60,000 nt of DNA from positions 26,229,001 to 26,289,000 of the forward strand of contig NC_079885.1 in the NCBI RefSeq assembly GCF_029227915.1. The letters are read 5' to 3'. Shown one piece after another: positions 47,904-59,450 of the stretch. Both the position numbers and the translations under genes were made by a program. Origin of the DNA: Hydractinia symbiolongicarpus. Its lineage: Eukaryota; Cnidaria; Hydrozoa; Anthoathecata; Hydractiniidae. Position 1 is the stretch's first letter. The number at the start of each line of letters is the position of its first letter. The notes under the pieces were generated by a model, which was given only the letters and a program-made list of their open reading frames with translations, did not search any database and had not been told where the DNA came from.

Positions 47904-48227
47904 TCAATCAATCCCGGATGAGCTACTCATTCCTGGATATACCCATTTAAGAAGGACAGAATGGAACTCCTTGGTGGACCTGATTAAAAGCACTGGAACC
48001 AACAATTTGAGTGGATGAAAAATGCATAGTCTACTTGGAGGGTTAAAGTCATGATTGTCAACTGGCTCTCGACAACCAGGGCAACGCGGTCTTTGACGCT
48101 TAGATTTTTTCTGTGCTGCCAGATGGAGGATGCCTGCTTGTGATGCAGCATCATCATTGTCTGAGGAGGCAGCTGATGTATGTACAGAGGATACCAAGGC
48201 CAGCAAAATGTAAGTGAAAACATTCAT
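47904..48227 (-). CDS. Small ORF, unit 2 (near-identical duplicate)
   Basis: Same 107 codons as the unit 1 ORF apart from one visible residue change (KSL to KLL in the LINE-antisense part). Retention of the frame, the promoter boxes and the start context shows duplication of a whole promoter-plus-ORF cassette. Either recency or selection could explain the identity. Confidence 0.45.
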   Translation of the reverse strand: MNVFTYILLALVSSVHTSAASSDNDDAASQAGILHLAAQKKSKRQRPRCPGCREPVDNHDFNPPSRLCIFHPLKLLVPVLLIRSTKEFHSVLLKWVYPGMSSSSGID

Positions 48228-48337
48228 TTTTTAATATAAAATTAGTAGCTTACTAGCTATGTAAAATTCAGCAATGAGTGCAATGATTAGCAAATTCGGC
48301 TGAAGAACTGAAGAGGAAAATGAAAACTATGTGCCAA

Positions 48338-48384
48338 CTATATATACTCTGAGGCAAGGGATTCTGGGAGGAACCTTCTAGAAG
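48338..48384 (-). promoter_or_regulatory. Heat-shock element plus TATA box, unit 2
   Basis: The same boxes 619 bp on: the heat-shock element at 48370-48384, here extended by a further TTC block upstream on the minus strand (ACTTCTTCTAGAAGGTTCC), and TATATATAG at 48338-48346. Confidence 0.7.
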
Positions 48385-48675
48385 AAGTAGGGCTGACCCA
48401 CATGGAGTGGAGTACTAGGATACTTAATGGGGGTATGTACTTACTGTGGAATTTAAACACTGATAAACAAGATTTATCAGTCACTTTAAGGACACATTTA
48501 AAAAGAAGTTGAATATTTTTCTTCAATCAATCCCGGATGAGCTACTCATTCCTGGATATACCCATTTAAGAAGGACAGAATGGAACTCCTTGGTGGACCT
48601 GATTAAAAGCACCGGAATCAACGATTTGAGTGGATGAAAAATGCATCAAAACATACTCAAGTAACTCAAGTAAGT

Positions 48676-48815
48676 AATAAGAGGACAGACTTGATGCAGA
48701 TGAACTTGAGTTTAGAAGGAACACAGTCTAGATCAGATTAGAATAGGGCCAATGAGATACCCTGTCCAACCCATGCTAGCAAGGAAACAGACAAGCCGAG
48801 AATAATGATGATGGA
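48676..48815 (+). mobile_element. LINE-A copy 3, 3' tail after the nested LINE
   Basis: The family 3' end resumes here: AGTCTAGATCAGATTAGAATA, CCAACCCATGCTAGCA and AAGCCGAGAATAATGATGATGG. These correspond to the complement of the copy 1 and copy 2 ends, with the short ATG-type tail. Confidence 0.75.
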
Positions 48816-49236
48816 GGTGATATAAATTGAAGTGAGTAAATTTTCATTCTTAGGTCAGCAGAGTGTTAAACTGTGACTACGTTAACCAAGAGCATCTGTG
48901 TAATAACCATATAACCAGTCAATGGACCCTTGGTGTAGATGAGGTATTGGCAGCTCACTCCATAGAACATTTAGTTGCCTTGATGTCTGCTGAAACATCT
49001 CAGGGTTTTTCCCTACATGGAGGAAAAACATCTCTCAGAAACAACTGACAGCTTAAATATATCCCTTAAAATTGACCACACCAAATAATTCAAGGTTATG
49101 TGGTGAAAAACCACAAAGAGATTGAAAAGGTAGGTAACTTTACAATTCATAGTGATATATAGTTGTCAAAACTATAGCTTCTCTCTGCTGTAAAACTAAA
49201 AGGCATAAATAAAATATATCTACCTACTGTCATGTC

Positions 49237-49806
49237 TCATGTAACAGGATCTTTGTAAAAATAGCTATAAAGAAAAACGATTGCAGTCACCTCGATACAA
49301 AATGCGCAAAAGACTTTGTCCGAGTAGAATTTCTTCAAACGTTCGAAAAATAATTCCAAAGAACTTTTCGGAATTCGAATTTCGCGGGTAGTAGGTATGC
49401 CTTGATCATCCAAGTCGATGTACGTAGCATGGGTTAGAAAATAGAATATGATTGAGCTTAGCCTTTTTATCCCGGGAGATTGCATACGAGGCGGCAAGAG
49501 GCTCAGAAACAATTTGCGTCACTTCGAATACGGCAAAAGTTTTGGTTAAACTTTTAGTCGCAAATACATGTAATCCTTAAGATCGGCACCGTAATTGCCG
49601 TTGCTCTCTTTAGGATTGATCCTCCAATTTATTTTCCTTTGAAAAGGAGAAACACATAGAAGTGACAAAATCGAAGCGAAGATTTTTGATAAACGGACGC
49701 GACATTTTTGTCGGCCTTCTACGCGGGAGACCGCCAATGCAATTCCAGCCCCCTTCTGTAAACAGGCATTGCAAAATATTGAAGAACAACTCGCTACCGT
49801 GGTCAA
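49237..49806 (-). other. CpG-richer block with two unrecognised minus-strand frames
   Basis: Frames at 49546-49806 (86 codons; includes VEGRQKCRVRLSKIFASIL and INWRINPKESNGNYGADL) and 49237-49512 (91 codons; includes YIDLDDQGIPTTREIRIPKS). CG dinucleotides are clearly denser than in neighbouring DNA. It could be a transposon fragment, a retrocopy or a CpG-rich regulatory region. I recognise no family. Confidence 0.25.
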
Positions 49807-51136
49807 GATATACTAACTCGCGAAAATGTCATTTTTTCTAATTTACGCTTCCTTGTTAATTTTAAGTTCATAGCAATTTAAACAGAATTTCATGGTCTTC
49901 AGAAATATCATCTCTGTAATCAAACGCAGATATTTCGAAATTTAATGTGAACAAAAAACGCAAACATTATCAGAGAGTTGCGTTTTCAGTATGAATCTAG
50001 CTTAATTCGAACTTTAACTTTTTCCAAGAGATTCGAATTGAAAAGAGTCAACTGTATCAGGAAGTAACAGAAAACGTTGCTCTTCATAGAATGAAGTATG
50101 TATCAAGTCTCAGCGGAGTAGGAAAAGAATAAAGTGATTGGAACTTTTTTTTAGTGTTTAGTTCTACGGAATACAGATACTGTTAAAATTTACTATTACA
50201 TTATAACCAATCGAATAAAAAAACGCAATGTCTCACGAAAACAGAGATGGCAAGCTTAACAATAAAAACCAAGGAGTAACAACAGAAAATGTCATTTCAA
50301 ATCAGCATGAGTAAAGCACGGGTTATTAAGTTATACTTTTCAAATCCAATTAGAGTTCAAGAAAAAAATAAAATAAAATTTTCATTTTTTAAAAAATAAC
50401 TATATATAACACATCTAAAAATACGGACAACGAACAATTACATGACAAGTCTTACTAACAAAATATTTAAAATTTTATAGGAAGGACAACTGTGAAGTGA
50501 ACACAAACACAATTTAATTTTAGTCATTGACAGTTCATGGACACAGCAAAACAGCAGGTTGCTGAATTATTAATCATGCTATTTTTACCACCACATAAAT
50601 AATTCTCTAAGTTTTTCTGGACTTGTTTTTGTCATTAGGACAAGATAAGATCAATGTGGTTAGCTTTATATAACACTTTATTGCTATTACTAACAAAAAA
50701 AAGCCACAAAAACAAAATAATACTCTCACACAGAAATAAGTCAAATACTATTTTTAAAAAATTGAGTTCCCAACTTAATTCATAAAAATGCAAAAAAGGT
50801 TAAATCTAAAACATTTCAAAGCCTCAATTTCTCTGTCTTCATTTAATTTTTAGGTTTGGAATTTTCCACATCCACGGTAATTTAAATAATAACAAAAATT
50901 TATAACATTACTTTCTAAAAATACATGTGTTAAATCACACAAATAAGAAATAACAAATTAAAAAATCAAAACAGGTATAACTAGCATAGTATATCCTAAC
51001 TAAATGCAAAACATTAGTCTTTCAAAAGCTGTCAAAAAGGTTATATGCAGCAGGATATACTAGCTAATGGCAAACAAAAATGGAAACTTTATATACTGTA
51101 CATAGTACATGTGCTTATTAAACCATGTTTTTTTCT

Positions 51137-51142
51137 TTTATT
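51137..51142 (-). terminator. Candidate poly(A) signal AATAAA for MYLIP
   Basis: Minus-strand AATAAA about 220 bp downstream of the MYLIP stop codon. It is the first clear hexamer on that strand that I noticed. In such AT-rich DNA chance matches are common. Confidence 0.35.
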
Positions 51143-51360
51143 AAATAATACAATCTTCCATGATGAAAGTTTTATAAAAGTATATATATTTATATAATAG
51201 AGGTTCTATTAAAAGGAGAATATTTTATGGAAATCAGTTCTGTCTTAAACAAATGACCCGGCAGATGTTCAAGAACTTCGAAATGAAACCAAAAAATTCT
51301 CAATCCACTCCTACATAGGAAACAAAAACGATTTCTAAAAGCTGGTTTATGAAAATCCAT

Positions 51361-54272
51361 TCACATTGCACTTTCCAAAACTTCTACTTTTTGTTCACTC
51401 TTTCCGCATGTGTCGTCATCAAGCTTCTCAACTGTGTCGCCATTAAGGTTTACTGGTAAATAACATTTCGTTTTTGCAGTTATCTGTGCCCTGCATAGTG
51501 GACATTTTTCACAATATCCGCTGCACATAGAGCAAACAAGATGCCCACATTGCAGTACAGTGTCAACAATTGTGTCACGACACACTGGGCAATTAAACGA
51601 TTCCTTATACAAATGTAGTGTATCTGTTAAGTTTGTTATTTCGTCTTCAAGAACAGATTCCTCTTTAGAAAAGATTTTAGAATTATGGCTATCACTTTGA
51701 CAAGTCATAGCAGCAGCAGTAGTGGCACCAAAGTTATATAAAATCCTTCTTGCATTGTCATAAGCTTCTCTACAAGTCCTTTCCGTATCAAAAATATAGT
51801 TCTGATCTAAATTGTTATCATCATGAAACCAAGACAAAACAGTGTCGAAGAAATCTCTTGCAACTTGTTCCTTTACAGCAGGTCGAACACTATCACATCG
51901 ATAAAATGCATGATGTTCTGTGATCGATCGATATAATGCACAAGCAGCTTCTTTGCTATTCAATCTATATATTACACTGTCAATATCACCTATGTCCGTA
52001 ATGTAAATATCAACTTTAACAGTTTTACCAGAGTGTGTAGCCATGTGAAGACACGTGTAAGGAACCCTAGCAAAAATAAAATAAGCAATCATAAATTATA
52101 TGCTTTAAAAGTTTTTTTAATAAAATCACAACATGAAAATTCCAACTAAAAAAATATAATTCATAATTTTAGTAATTTAAGAAATTGACTAGTAATTTGT
52201 TTTAGTGTTAATGGTAAAATTAAATAAACTTGCAGAACGCTTTGCAGAATTACTTTTATAAAAACATAAGTGCATATTTTAAGGCTACTTACAAAAGTCT
52301 TAAAAACATTTGTGTTAATGCGACTATATTGTAATAACAGAACTTGCAAGTGGTGTATTTAACATAAAGTGTTTATATGCTATAAACAAAACTTTGTGAT
52401 AAATAAAAATGCAATTCCTGCAATGAAGTTGCACAAAATTACTAAGATTGCACTTTTTCCACACTAAAACAAATATTCTCTTTCTTATAACATACTTTTG
52501 GGGTTCCACACACTTTTCGTGTTTAGCCTGGAAGTTTCTAACCTAAAGAAGATTCTCTAAACGTTAGTGGAGCCAGATCTATGTACCCTTAAAAAAATTT
52601 TGTAGCAAGTTCCTGGTAATCCATCAATGTATTCTGCAAGTTAGCAGCTGAAAGTATAATCTCAGTCTCAAGAAACATGTTTTTTCTTTAAAAAAGGATA
52701 GTTATTTAAACCTAAGTAGCCAATTAAAAATTGTGCTTATCACAAAACGGGTTGTTGTTAATTACATCAAAAAGACTGCAAATAAAGTGTTAAAGTCATA
52801 CACAGACAGTTTTCTAATGTAAGAGATGTGTAACTTGTTCATACTATGGACATTTTACTGAAGAAAGTACTGTTAAGGCATTTTAGGCTAAACTTTTACT
52901 CTCTTTGGCCAAAAGTGTTCAATAAGAAACATATATACAATGGCACTCCAGCATATTTCAATACACATTGTGGGCTATTTGGACTATTGGGCTACAATAA
53001 CAATATAGGGACTGTTGACAGCTGCTAAAGTTCTGAGGAGTAGTTCTTTATAAATTGCTTTCTTGTAAAAAATAACATTGATATATATACTGAACATATA
53101 GAGATTTTCTAAGTTCTTCGGAAATAAAATTTTGATATTTTTTATAACCCTGCAAAATAAATCTAATAAATTTTACACAATTTTCTTCATTAGCAAATCT
53201 GTAAAATTATTTTTGCAAACTATATACTGGTGTTTGTAAGCAGACCAGGGCAAACATTTATTTTTAACAATGACTGACTATTAATAAAACTTTTTTAATG
53301 TTTTCACAGTTATTGAAAACAAGTTAAATATTGAATGTAAACATACAGGCAGTTACATCATGTGACTTCAAAAATTTGCTTTTAAAAAATAAAAAGTGTT
53401 CAAGCATACCTTTGAATTACATCATTGCTGCGTTCAATTTTCAGGCAATCAATTCCAATGCCAAATAACATAGATTTAGTATTATCTTCTGATTTAACAT
53501 GATAATACTCCATACCATAATCTTCAAGGTCAGCAACTTCCTTTAGACAGTAATACTCTGCATTCTCTGTTGACATGTCATTTAATTTGCAGTGTTCAAG
53601 AATAATCTTTGATCGAGTTTCAGGACTCCAACATGACATCCTTGAGGGATTATAACTAATATGATTTTCACGAAATTTTCCAGCTTCAGCCTGAGCCAAT
53701 AAAGCATGCAATCTAATTAATGTCTCTTCAGGAGGGTGATACCTTCCACAAAGTAAATCATATTTCACATTTAAGAAAAATTGATGTCTAAACAAATTTA
53801 ATGTCGTCAGTTGGTGTAGAAACACAATATAAAAAAGTTAAAATTTTACAATATACAATAGACCTACCTTGATGATTCTTGTAACAAATGATGAAGTGGT
53901 ACATAGAATTTGACACAAAACAACATTGAGTAGGGCTCAGGCTTACTCATTTGTCGACTTATGCGATTACGCATATTTAGCCAATGTATTTCTCCTCTAG
54001 AATTGGTGTATTGAAGACCAAAATAATCTTTTTCTACTATACCTAATCGATCGCACACCTAAATATAAAACATATAAGGCATTACCTAAGAGATACGACG
54101 GTACATTGAATTGGACTTTGTACCCAAGTTGAAAATTTAAACAAACCTCGTCCATGACGTCCTGGCCTTTCGCATCTTCTTTAAATTTAAAAGAAAAAGA
54201 AATGTCATTTCTTTGAGTAACAATGCACCATATCTTTTGTTGACCAGGTGTAACTTTTATAGTCCGTGCCAT
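51361..54272 (-). CDS. MYLIP: MYLIP/IDOL-type E3 ubiquitin ligase (FERM + RING), complete, four exons
   Basis: Exons 54147-54272, 53868-54058, 53410-53787 and 51361-52066 join in frame to 466 aa (vertebrate MYLIP about 445). The FERM domain spans exons 1-4: VCDRLGIVEKDYFGLQYT and LNMRNRISRQM (F1), a central lobe with LLAQAEAGKFREN, then THSGKTVKVDI and LYRSITEHHAFYRCD (F3). A C3HC4 RING sits at residues 391-423 (CPVC, CGHLVC, CPLC). In vertebrates this ligase ubiquitinates lipoprotein receptors and binds myosin regulatory light chain at the plasma membrane. The FERM-to-RING order and the FYRCD motif identify the family. All RING ligands are present. The N-terminus (MARTIKVTPGQQKIWC) is about 12 residues longer than in vertebrates. 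Donors are GTTTGT, GTAGGT and GTATGC; the junctions at 53868 and 53410 split Arg codons. Confidence 0.95.
52067..53409 (-). other. MYLIP intron 3 (1.3 kb)
   Basis: AT-rich intron. No repeat family or nested gene seen. Confidence 0.75.
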
Positions 54273-55867
54273 AGTTATTTTACATCGTATCGTAAACCTT
54301 CCTCAAGCATGTTTTATCGAACTGAAAAATGTGTAGTTTTACAAAAAGTTTTCCATATATTGCGCAAAGTAAAAAATCTTTTAACCAATCACGAGGACGA
54401 ATAAGATTCATTTAGCCAATCAAGAAACGCTGAGCTTATTTCGACGAATGAAAACTTATGTGCCATGTAAATAAACTAAAGTTAAACAATAGAGCATAGA
54501 CTTTGAACCTTAGTGGAAATCCAAAACTGGCTTTTCCCAGAGCTTACAATCGCTTTGTGCAGATGTTGAGTATTTCACATTTCTTTCATGTTGTTTTTTT
54601 TGAAAAAAATGAATACATTACGACACGCGGTAAACTGCTTTTTTAAATAGCAGATGATAACGAATGAATTGAATTTATTTTTACAAAAATTTGTTAACGT
54701 TACTTTGCTGCTGGAAAATATAAATGGTGAAGGTCCTGAGAACCATTTTGCCACCGGATATGAATCTAGCCTTCGCGAAGGCATTTTCTAAAACGATGGT
54801 ACCTAAATTTCTGAAGATTTTTTATAAGGGTGCGGAAACATTTTATGTTGGTCCAGTGTGTTGAGCTATAGTTTGACAACCTCGTCCTCAAAGCTCTGTT
54901 TTAATTATTTCACGAAAAGAAGAGGCCGTGGGAACGACGTTTGCTAGTTAAGTAGAGGGTAAAGCTATTGACTCATTAAGCTTATTGCCGTTGCTGGGAG
55001 AAGAAATTAGTTAATCTAGTCTTGTGATTCTAATTACCCTCACATGACTGTAGAAAACAATCATAATATACGATGACGGTATGAGGTCACCTTGAAGCAT
55101 AAAAGAGTGCATAATTGCTGCCATAGACACCTGGATCAAACTATTAATCAAAATAATCAATTAGCAAACAATGCATTTGTTATTTTTCTCATGCTTAATA
55201 TATCTTAATCGGGAATAACTTCCTCACATGACTTAATACTGTACTGAATTGTGCAACAAGTGAATACGCACCCTGGTTGGCTTTTTTAATCAATTTTAAA
55301 CGCGCTTTCTTTGCGTCTTTAAACCTTCGCAGAATAATTTATTTTTCCTGCTGTTACGACAGGTTAGGCGCAACTTAAAAACTGTGAAAATGTTAACAGT
55401 TTTGAGTCAGCAATGCTTTACGTAATTTATTTGCGCCGCAGAAGTCCAAGTATGTAACAATGCAGAATGATTGAGGAATAGAATAATTGAGGTCGCAAAA
55501 AACAAATGTTAAGATAAATCATGATTTTGTTTCAGAAGGTATTTTTTCAATGACAGTATGAAACAAAAAAGATTAAACACTTGAGAGAATTTCATGATAT
55601 GAACCTTTTATCGCGGCTATTCCCCGTTGGTTTTCTACCAAGTTTTCTTTTACATAAAAAATGCACAATTTATCAGCCGCCATTTTTGCGTGACTTCACA
55701 AAATGCTACCGCCCTTTTGAATCGTTGATATTATGGCTTTTGTTGAAAGAATTCGGTTTTTGCACGCAGAGCCGAAAAAAAGAATAACACATTATAATGA
55801 GATTAATAAAAATAAATTAACATAAAAATATATAATATACACGATATTTAATTTAAAAAATCTGTCT
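54273..55867. other. Intergenic region between MYLIP 5' end and GAS8 3' end
   Basis: Should contain the MYLIP promoter and the GAS8 poly(A) site, since both genes read leftward. I see no clear TATA box and no well-placed AATAAA. The CG content just upstream of MYLIP (54273-54450) is slightly higher than average. Confidence 0.6.
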
Positions 55868-58800
55868 TCACGTCGGTTGAGCGACCAAACCTGCTGTTCC
55901 TTTTCCAAGCTGTTGTCCAGTAACGTTACTCTGGAGGGGCTGGAAACCAAGTTCTTCTGTAGGGACTCCAAACGATCGAAGTTTGGCTTCGTATGTTCGT
56001 ATCAAGTCGTTATGCGCCTACAAATTAGAAATTTACTTATTCGTACATTCGTTCAGGCTGTCCAAATATAAAAAGTCTAAGAAGTCCTGGGGATGAGGTT
56101 GTCCTGCATACAAATTTTGGCTTTTTTAATAAAATGTATAATAAACTTAGAAAGAAAAGTATAATGAAGGCGATGAAAGAAAAAACTAACATTTGACCTG
56201 AATTTTTATTTGGCGATTTTAGAACGGAATCGCGAATGTGACTAAAATTTTCTCAGCGCCAAAATTTGTACGGGCAGGGTATAAAAAGTGGGCAACGCCT
56301 CTTTTTTTGACAGTGAAAGGCTCTGCGAATAACTGTTTCACATTACTGTAAATTCAAAGCGATTTTATGGAACACACTAAAATTGACGCTCGAGTTGGGT
56401 GTATAAGAAACGTCCTGGTTAAAGAGACAGAATCCTGGGAATAAGGTTGGAGGGTGCAGTTTGCAAACGCCCTTAATACATTCCATTTACCCACCTTACA
56501 CACGCGTGCAAGTTCATATTGTAAATCTTTTATAGCGCTGTTCTTTGAATCCAACACGTCCTAAAATCAGAAAACGTATTTAATAATTTGTCAGTTATGA
56601 AACGGAAAGCTTCTTACACTTTATAAGCTAAAAATATCGCTGCCACAAAATGGACAAAGATCACGTCAAATCAATTCAAAATGTAAATAATTTTTAACAA
56701 GGTTGAATAAATGTTGACATTAAAAACACCTGTTCAAAAATAAACATCACGGAAAGTTTGGCACGAAATTGAAAAAAAAAACAACCTATAAATAAACGTT
56801 TGATGTTATTGGGGAAATTTAAAACGAACATTGTCGTTATTGTTATCAACTTGTTAAAATTAAATTAAAAAACCCCTTTTGTCTCAGGTTTGCGTTTTGT
56901 CTCTCTGCGACAATATTATGTACCCACATCAATTAATACTCACTTAAGGCTCTTAATTAACTCATTGTGCACAAGTAATTTATTATTTTGTTCATTTACT
57001 GGTAATTATAGGCTTAATTAGGAGCCGACAGGCCCTGGACATGCTTAAGTTTATGAAAAATAATATGTATACCCAAGGTAAATATTAAAACTAATTTAAC
57101 TTGATCACGTGACTTTTGCTTTACAAAAACAACTTAACAAAAAAATTTGTTTGCTCAGGAAATAAAAAGGGAATTTACGAAAGACATTTGAATTCTGATA
57201 ACTACAATGTCTGCAGACTATTCTAGGATATCATGTCAGATAAATTTTAGAAAATTATAATTTTATATTATTTTTCATGCCAAAAAGCCTCACATAAACG
57301 TTAATTGGTTAATTGAAATACTTCAAAAATACCAACTTTTTCTGGTCAGCCCTATAATTATCATCTTCATGTTAAATTCAATCTTAGCTTACTTAATGAA
57401 AAAACAGAGCATAAAAAACAAAATGACGTTATTAATACGAAGTTATAAATAACTTGTTATGTTTTTATTTCTGTTTAAAGTCTGAACAAACGAGTTAAAA
57501 TAACAGTGACGAAGTCACATGATTTGCAAGATGTCAAATCAAAATAAACAACCAATGATTCACATGTAACGCAACATTTACAAGTCACATTTTTAATATA
57601 CGCAGTATTTGCGTGGCACAAATTAAAATTTTAGTAACAGGCAAATGCCATAATTGTACAAATTCGAAAGAAACTTAGAATCGGACCTTTAGGCAATGAC
57701 ATGACGTAGTATCCACTTTTTTCAGCCAAATAAAATACCATCACCATATGCCATAACAAAGACTTACACCATACATAGAACGGAGTAACACATAGAACAG
57801 TACGTGACATGAAACGGAGTAACTAGTTGTTAACATGAATAAACGAAAGCAGTGCCGCTCTCAACATTCCTCAAAGATTTTAGGGTTTGGTAAAAATAAT
57901 TGGGGGTTTTTCTGGAAATAATAGCTAATTTCAAATTAGTCAGGGTTAAAAGTGAAATAATGATGGGTGACTAATCTTAAATACATTATCTGTAACTTGA
58001 AGAATTAAAAATTCACGAACTAACCTCGAGTTTTCTAGTGACAACAACCAAAGCTGTAGGATCGAGATTGGACGCAGACAAAACTTCATTTAATTGAGCC
58101 TCCTGTAAAAAAAGCAATGATGTTAAACAAAAGCTTTAAGTTCAATTCATTCGATCTACACTTTTCAAAGACTTCGTTCAATGTGCTTTGCCAAGAAACA
58201 CATTCCAAAACATGACACTGAAATTTCCATCTTATATGATCGCTTATATCCACACTTTTTTTGCCCATCTTTCTAATTCCCTTTTTTCTGTGCAATAATG
58301 CGACACAATTTTACCTCGTGATGTTAAGTTTTATGGTAATTTTAGAATTGTATTATTGTATTATATATTAACTAGTCGTTCGCCCGTGGAAAAATCCACG
58401 TGTTCGAGCAGCTAAGGCACCATTTTCCGTGACGGACAGACAGACGGGTATTATAATATAGATAAATTTTTATTATTATTTTCAATTTATAGGGAGAAGT
58501 TTCTGTGTGACCAATTGTTTTGATTTTACGTCAGAACAATGGGCATGCGCACTCATTCCTTTAGGTTGAAAATAAACAGGCCTTAGAAGTCAAATAAATC
58601 TTTATAACGCTTTTTCGATATTGCACTTCTAAGAAATCTGTATGAATTTTAATATTAGCCGTTTTATTCACATATGGTCCGACTTTTTTATCTACAAGAA
58701 TATGTGCGTATGTACAAAAATCCACAACAGTTTTGTAAACTTTTGGAAACATTTGCAGACATCCATATAAGTGGAATTGTCGTAAAAAATATTTGCATAA

Positions 58801-59380
58801 ATAAAAAAACCCTCAAAAACCACATCTAATTCATGGTCTTCTTCCTTGTCGCCACACAAGAATCCATATGCTTTTTAGTTCACCACATCTGCGGCTTCTC
58901 TTATCCTACTTTAAAGTACTGTTTACACTAAGTATGTAAATTTAAACACCTCAGCAGCATCGTAATCTGACATTTTGAGGAACGCTGTCACTAAAATAAA
59001 AAAAATGGTCTACTCATAAAAAAGTGTTTGTATTTCGCTCGACGTACCTTTTTCTCAAGAGTGTCTGTAATAACTGTCAACTTCTTTTCAAGAAGTAGAT
59101 TTTTGAAATTTCCTTTCTGCTGAACTTCGTGAATAGCTCGGACAAATTTATTGTACAGTTCATCTCGTTCTTTTTGTGTCTGTTCAAATCTTTGTCGCAA
59201 CACTTCGTGTTCCCACTGTAATTTCTTTAGTTCGTCCTCTTGTACTCGCAGTCGAGCTTTCGCACTCTATTTATGTAAACAATAAAACAAATTTCATATT
59301 CCATATCCAGCACATAAGACTTTTTATTTAAATAAATAACGTACCTGCAAAGAAGCTTTGTCTTTTTCATAGTTTGATAG
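55868..59380 (-). CDS. GAS8: GAS8/DRC4, nexin-dynein regulatory complex subunit 4, C-terminal five exons (gene continues past window end)
   Basis: Exons 59345-59380, 59048-59266, 58025-58102, 56495-56560 and 55868-56017 (including TGA at 55868-55870) join in phase 0 throughout, giving the last 182 residues of a family of about 478 aa. The reading is [12 protein letters not shown], then coiled coil with [73 protein letters not shown], ending [13 protein letters not shown]. These are near-identical to vertebrate GAS8. DRC4 is a coiled-coil subunit of the nexin link that coordinates dynein arms on the axoneme. Upstream exons lie beyond 60000, across the satellite array. Confidence 0.95.
56018..58024 (-). 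other. GAS8 introns either side of the 22-codon exon
   Basis: Two introns (56018-56494 and 56561-58024) around exon 56495-56560. AT-rich; no repeat or nested gene recognised. Confidence 0.7.
58103..59047 (-). other. GAS8 intron with short hairpin-headed repeat
   Basis: Intron between exons 59048-59266 and 58025-58102. Contains the 94-bp hairpin-headed repeat at 58371-58464; otherwise nothing recognised. Confidence 0.7.
58371..58464 (+). repeat. Hairpin-headed repeat, short (internally deleted) copy
   Basis: Head ACTAGTCGTTCGCCCGTGG with the hairpin CGTGGAAAAATCCACG, then directly the tail GGACAGACAGACGGGTATTA. It has both ends of the 730-bp copy at 13.5 kb but almost no body, so it is the clearest guide to the element ends. 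Confidence 0.6.
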
Positions 59381-59450
59381 CTATAATATGAAAATATTTA
59401 AATATAGTTCCAAATATGATTTTAATACATTTTAGTTGCATTTTAATAAA

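Larger units (their letters stand above)
47249..48646. repeat. 619-bp tandem duplication (2.25 units)
   Basis: Identical landmarks recur at exactly 619 bp: AATCCCGGAT at 47291, 47910 and 48529, and the TATA and heat-shock boxes at 47719/47751 and 48338/48370. Each full unit is about 160 bp of LINE-B 3' end plus about 455 bp of non-LINE cassette; the third unit contains only the LINE part and then runs into the normal LINE tail. The units differ at only a few bases, so the duplication is recent. Breakpoints lie at the shared TTTAAGGACA phrase. Confidence 0.92.
46095..48675 (+). mobile_element. CR1-like LINE-B, 5'-truncated and decayed, nested in LINE-A copy 3
   Basis: The decayed RT shows IYFDFSKEFDKVDHKILL (motif A region), SGIPQGQ (normally SGVPQGS) and FADDTRLL (catalytic, about 46450-46475). 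A C-terminal region follows, with VKDLGLKISNSCSFKSHI, ARDKHIVLTLYNAFVLPHFG and FLQSIPDELLIPGY. Many stops and frameshifts are present. Its true 3' end follows the third partial repeat unit and carries repeated ACTCAAGTA, like the short terminal repeats of CR1-type LINEs. The 3' end is disturbed by the tandem 619-bp duplication described below. Confidence 0.8.
48816..51360. other. Intergenic stretch downstream of MYLIP
   Basis: Mostly unassigned. A CpG-richer block at about 49237-49810 holds two minus-strand frames (see entry). A likely MYLIP poly(A) signal lies at 51137-51142. The rest, 49810-51100, is AT-rich with nothing recognised. Confidence 0.6.
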
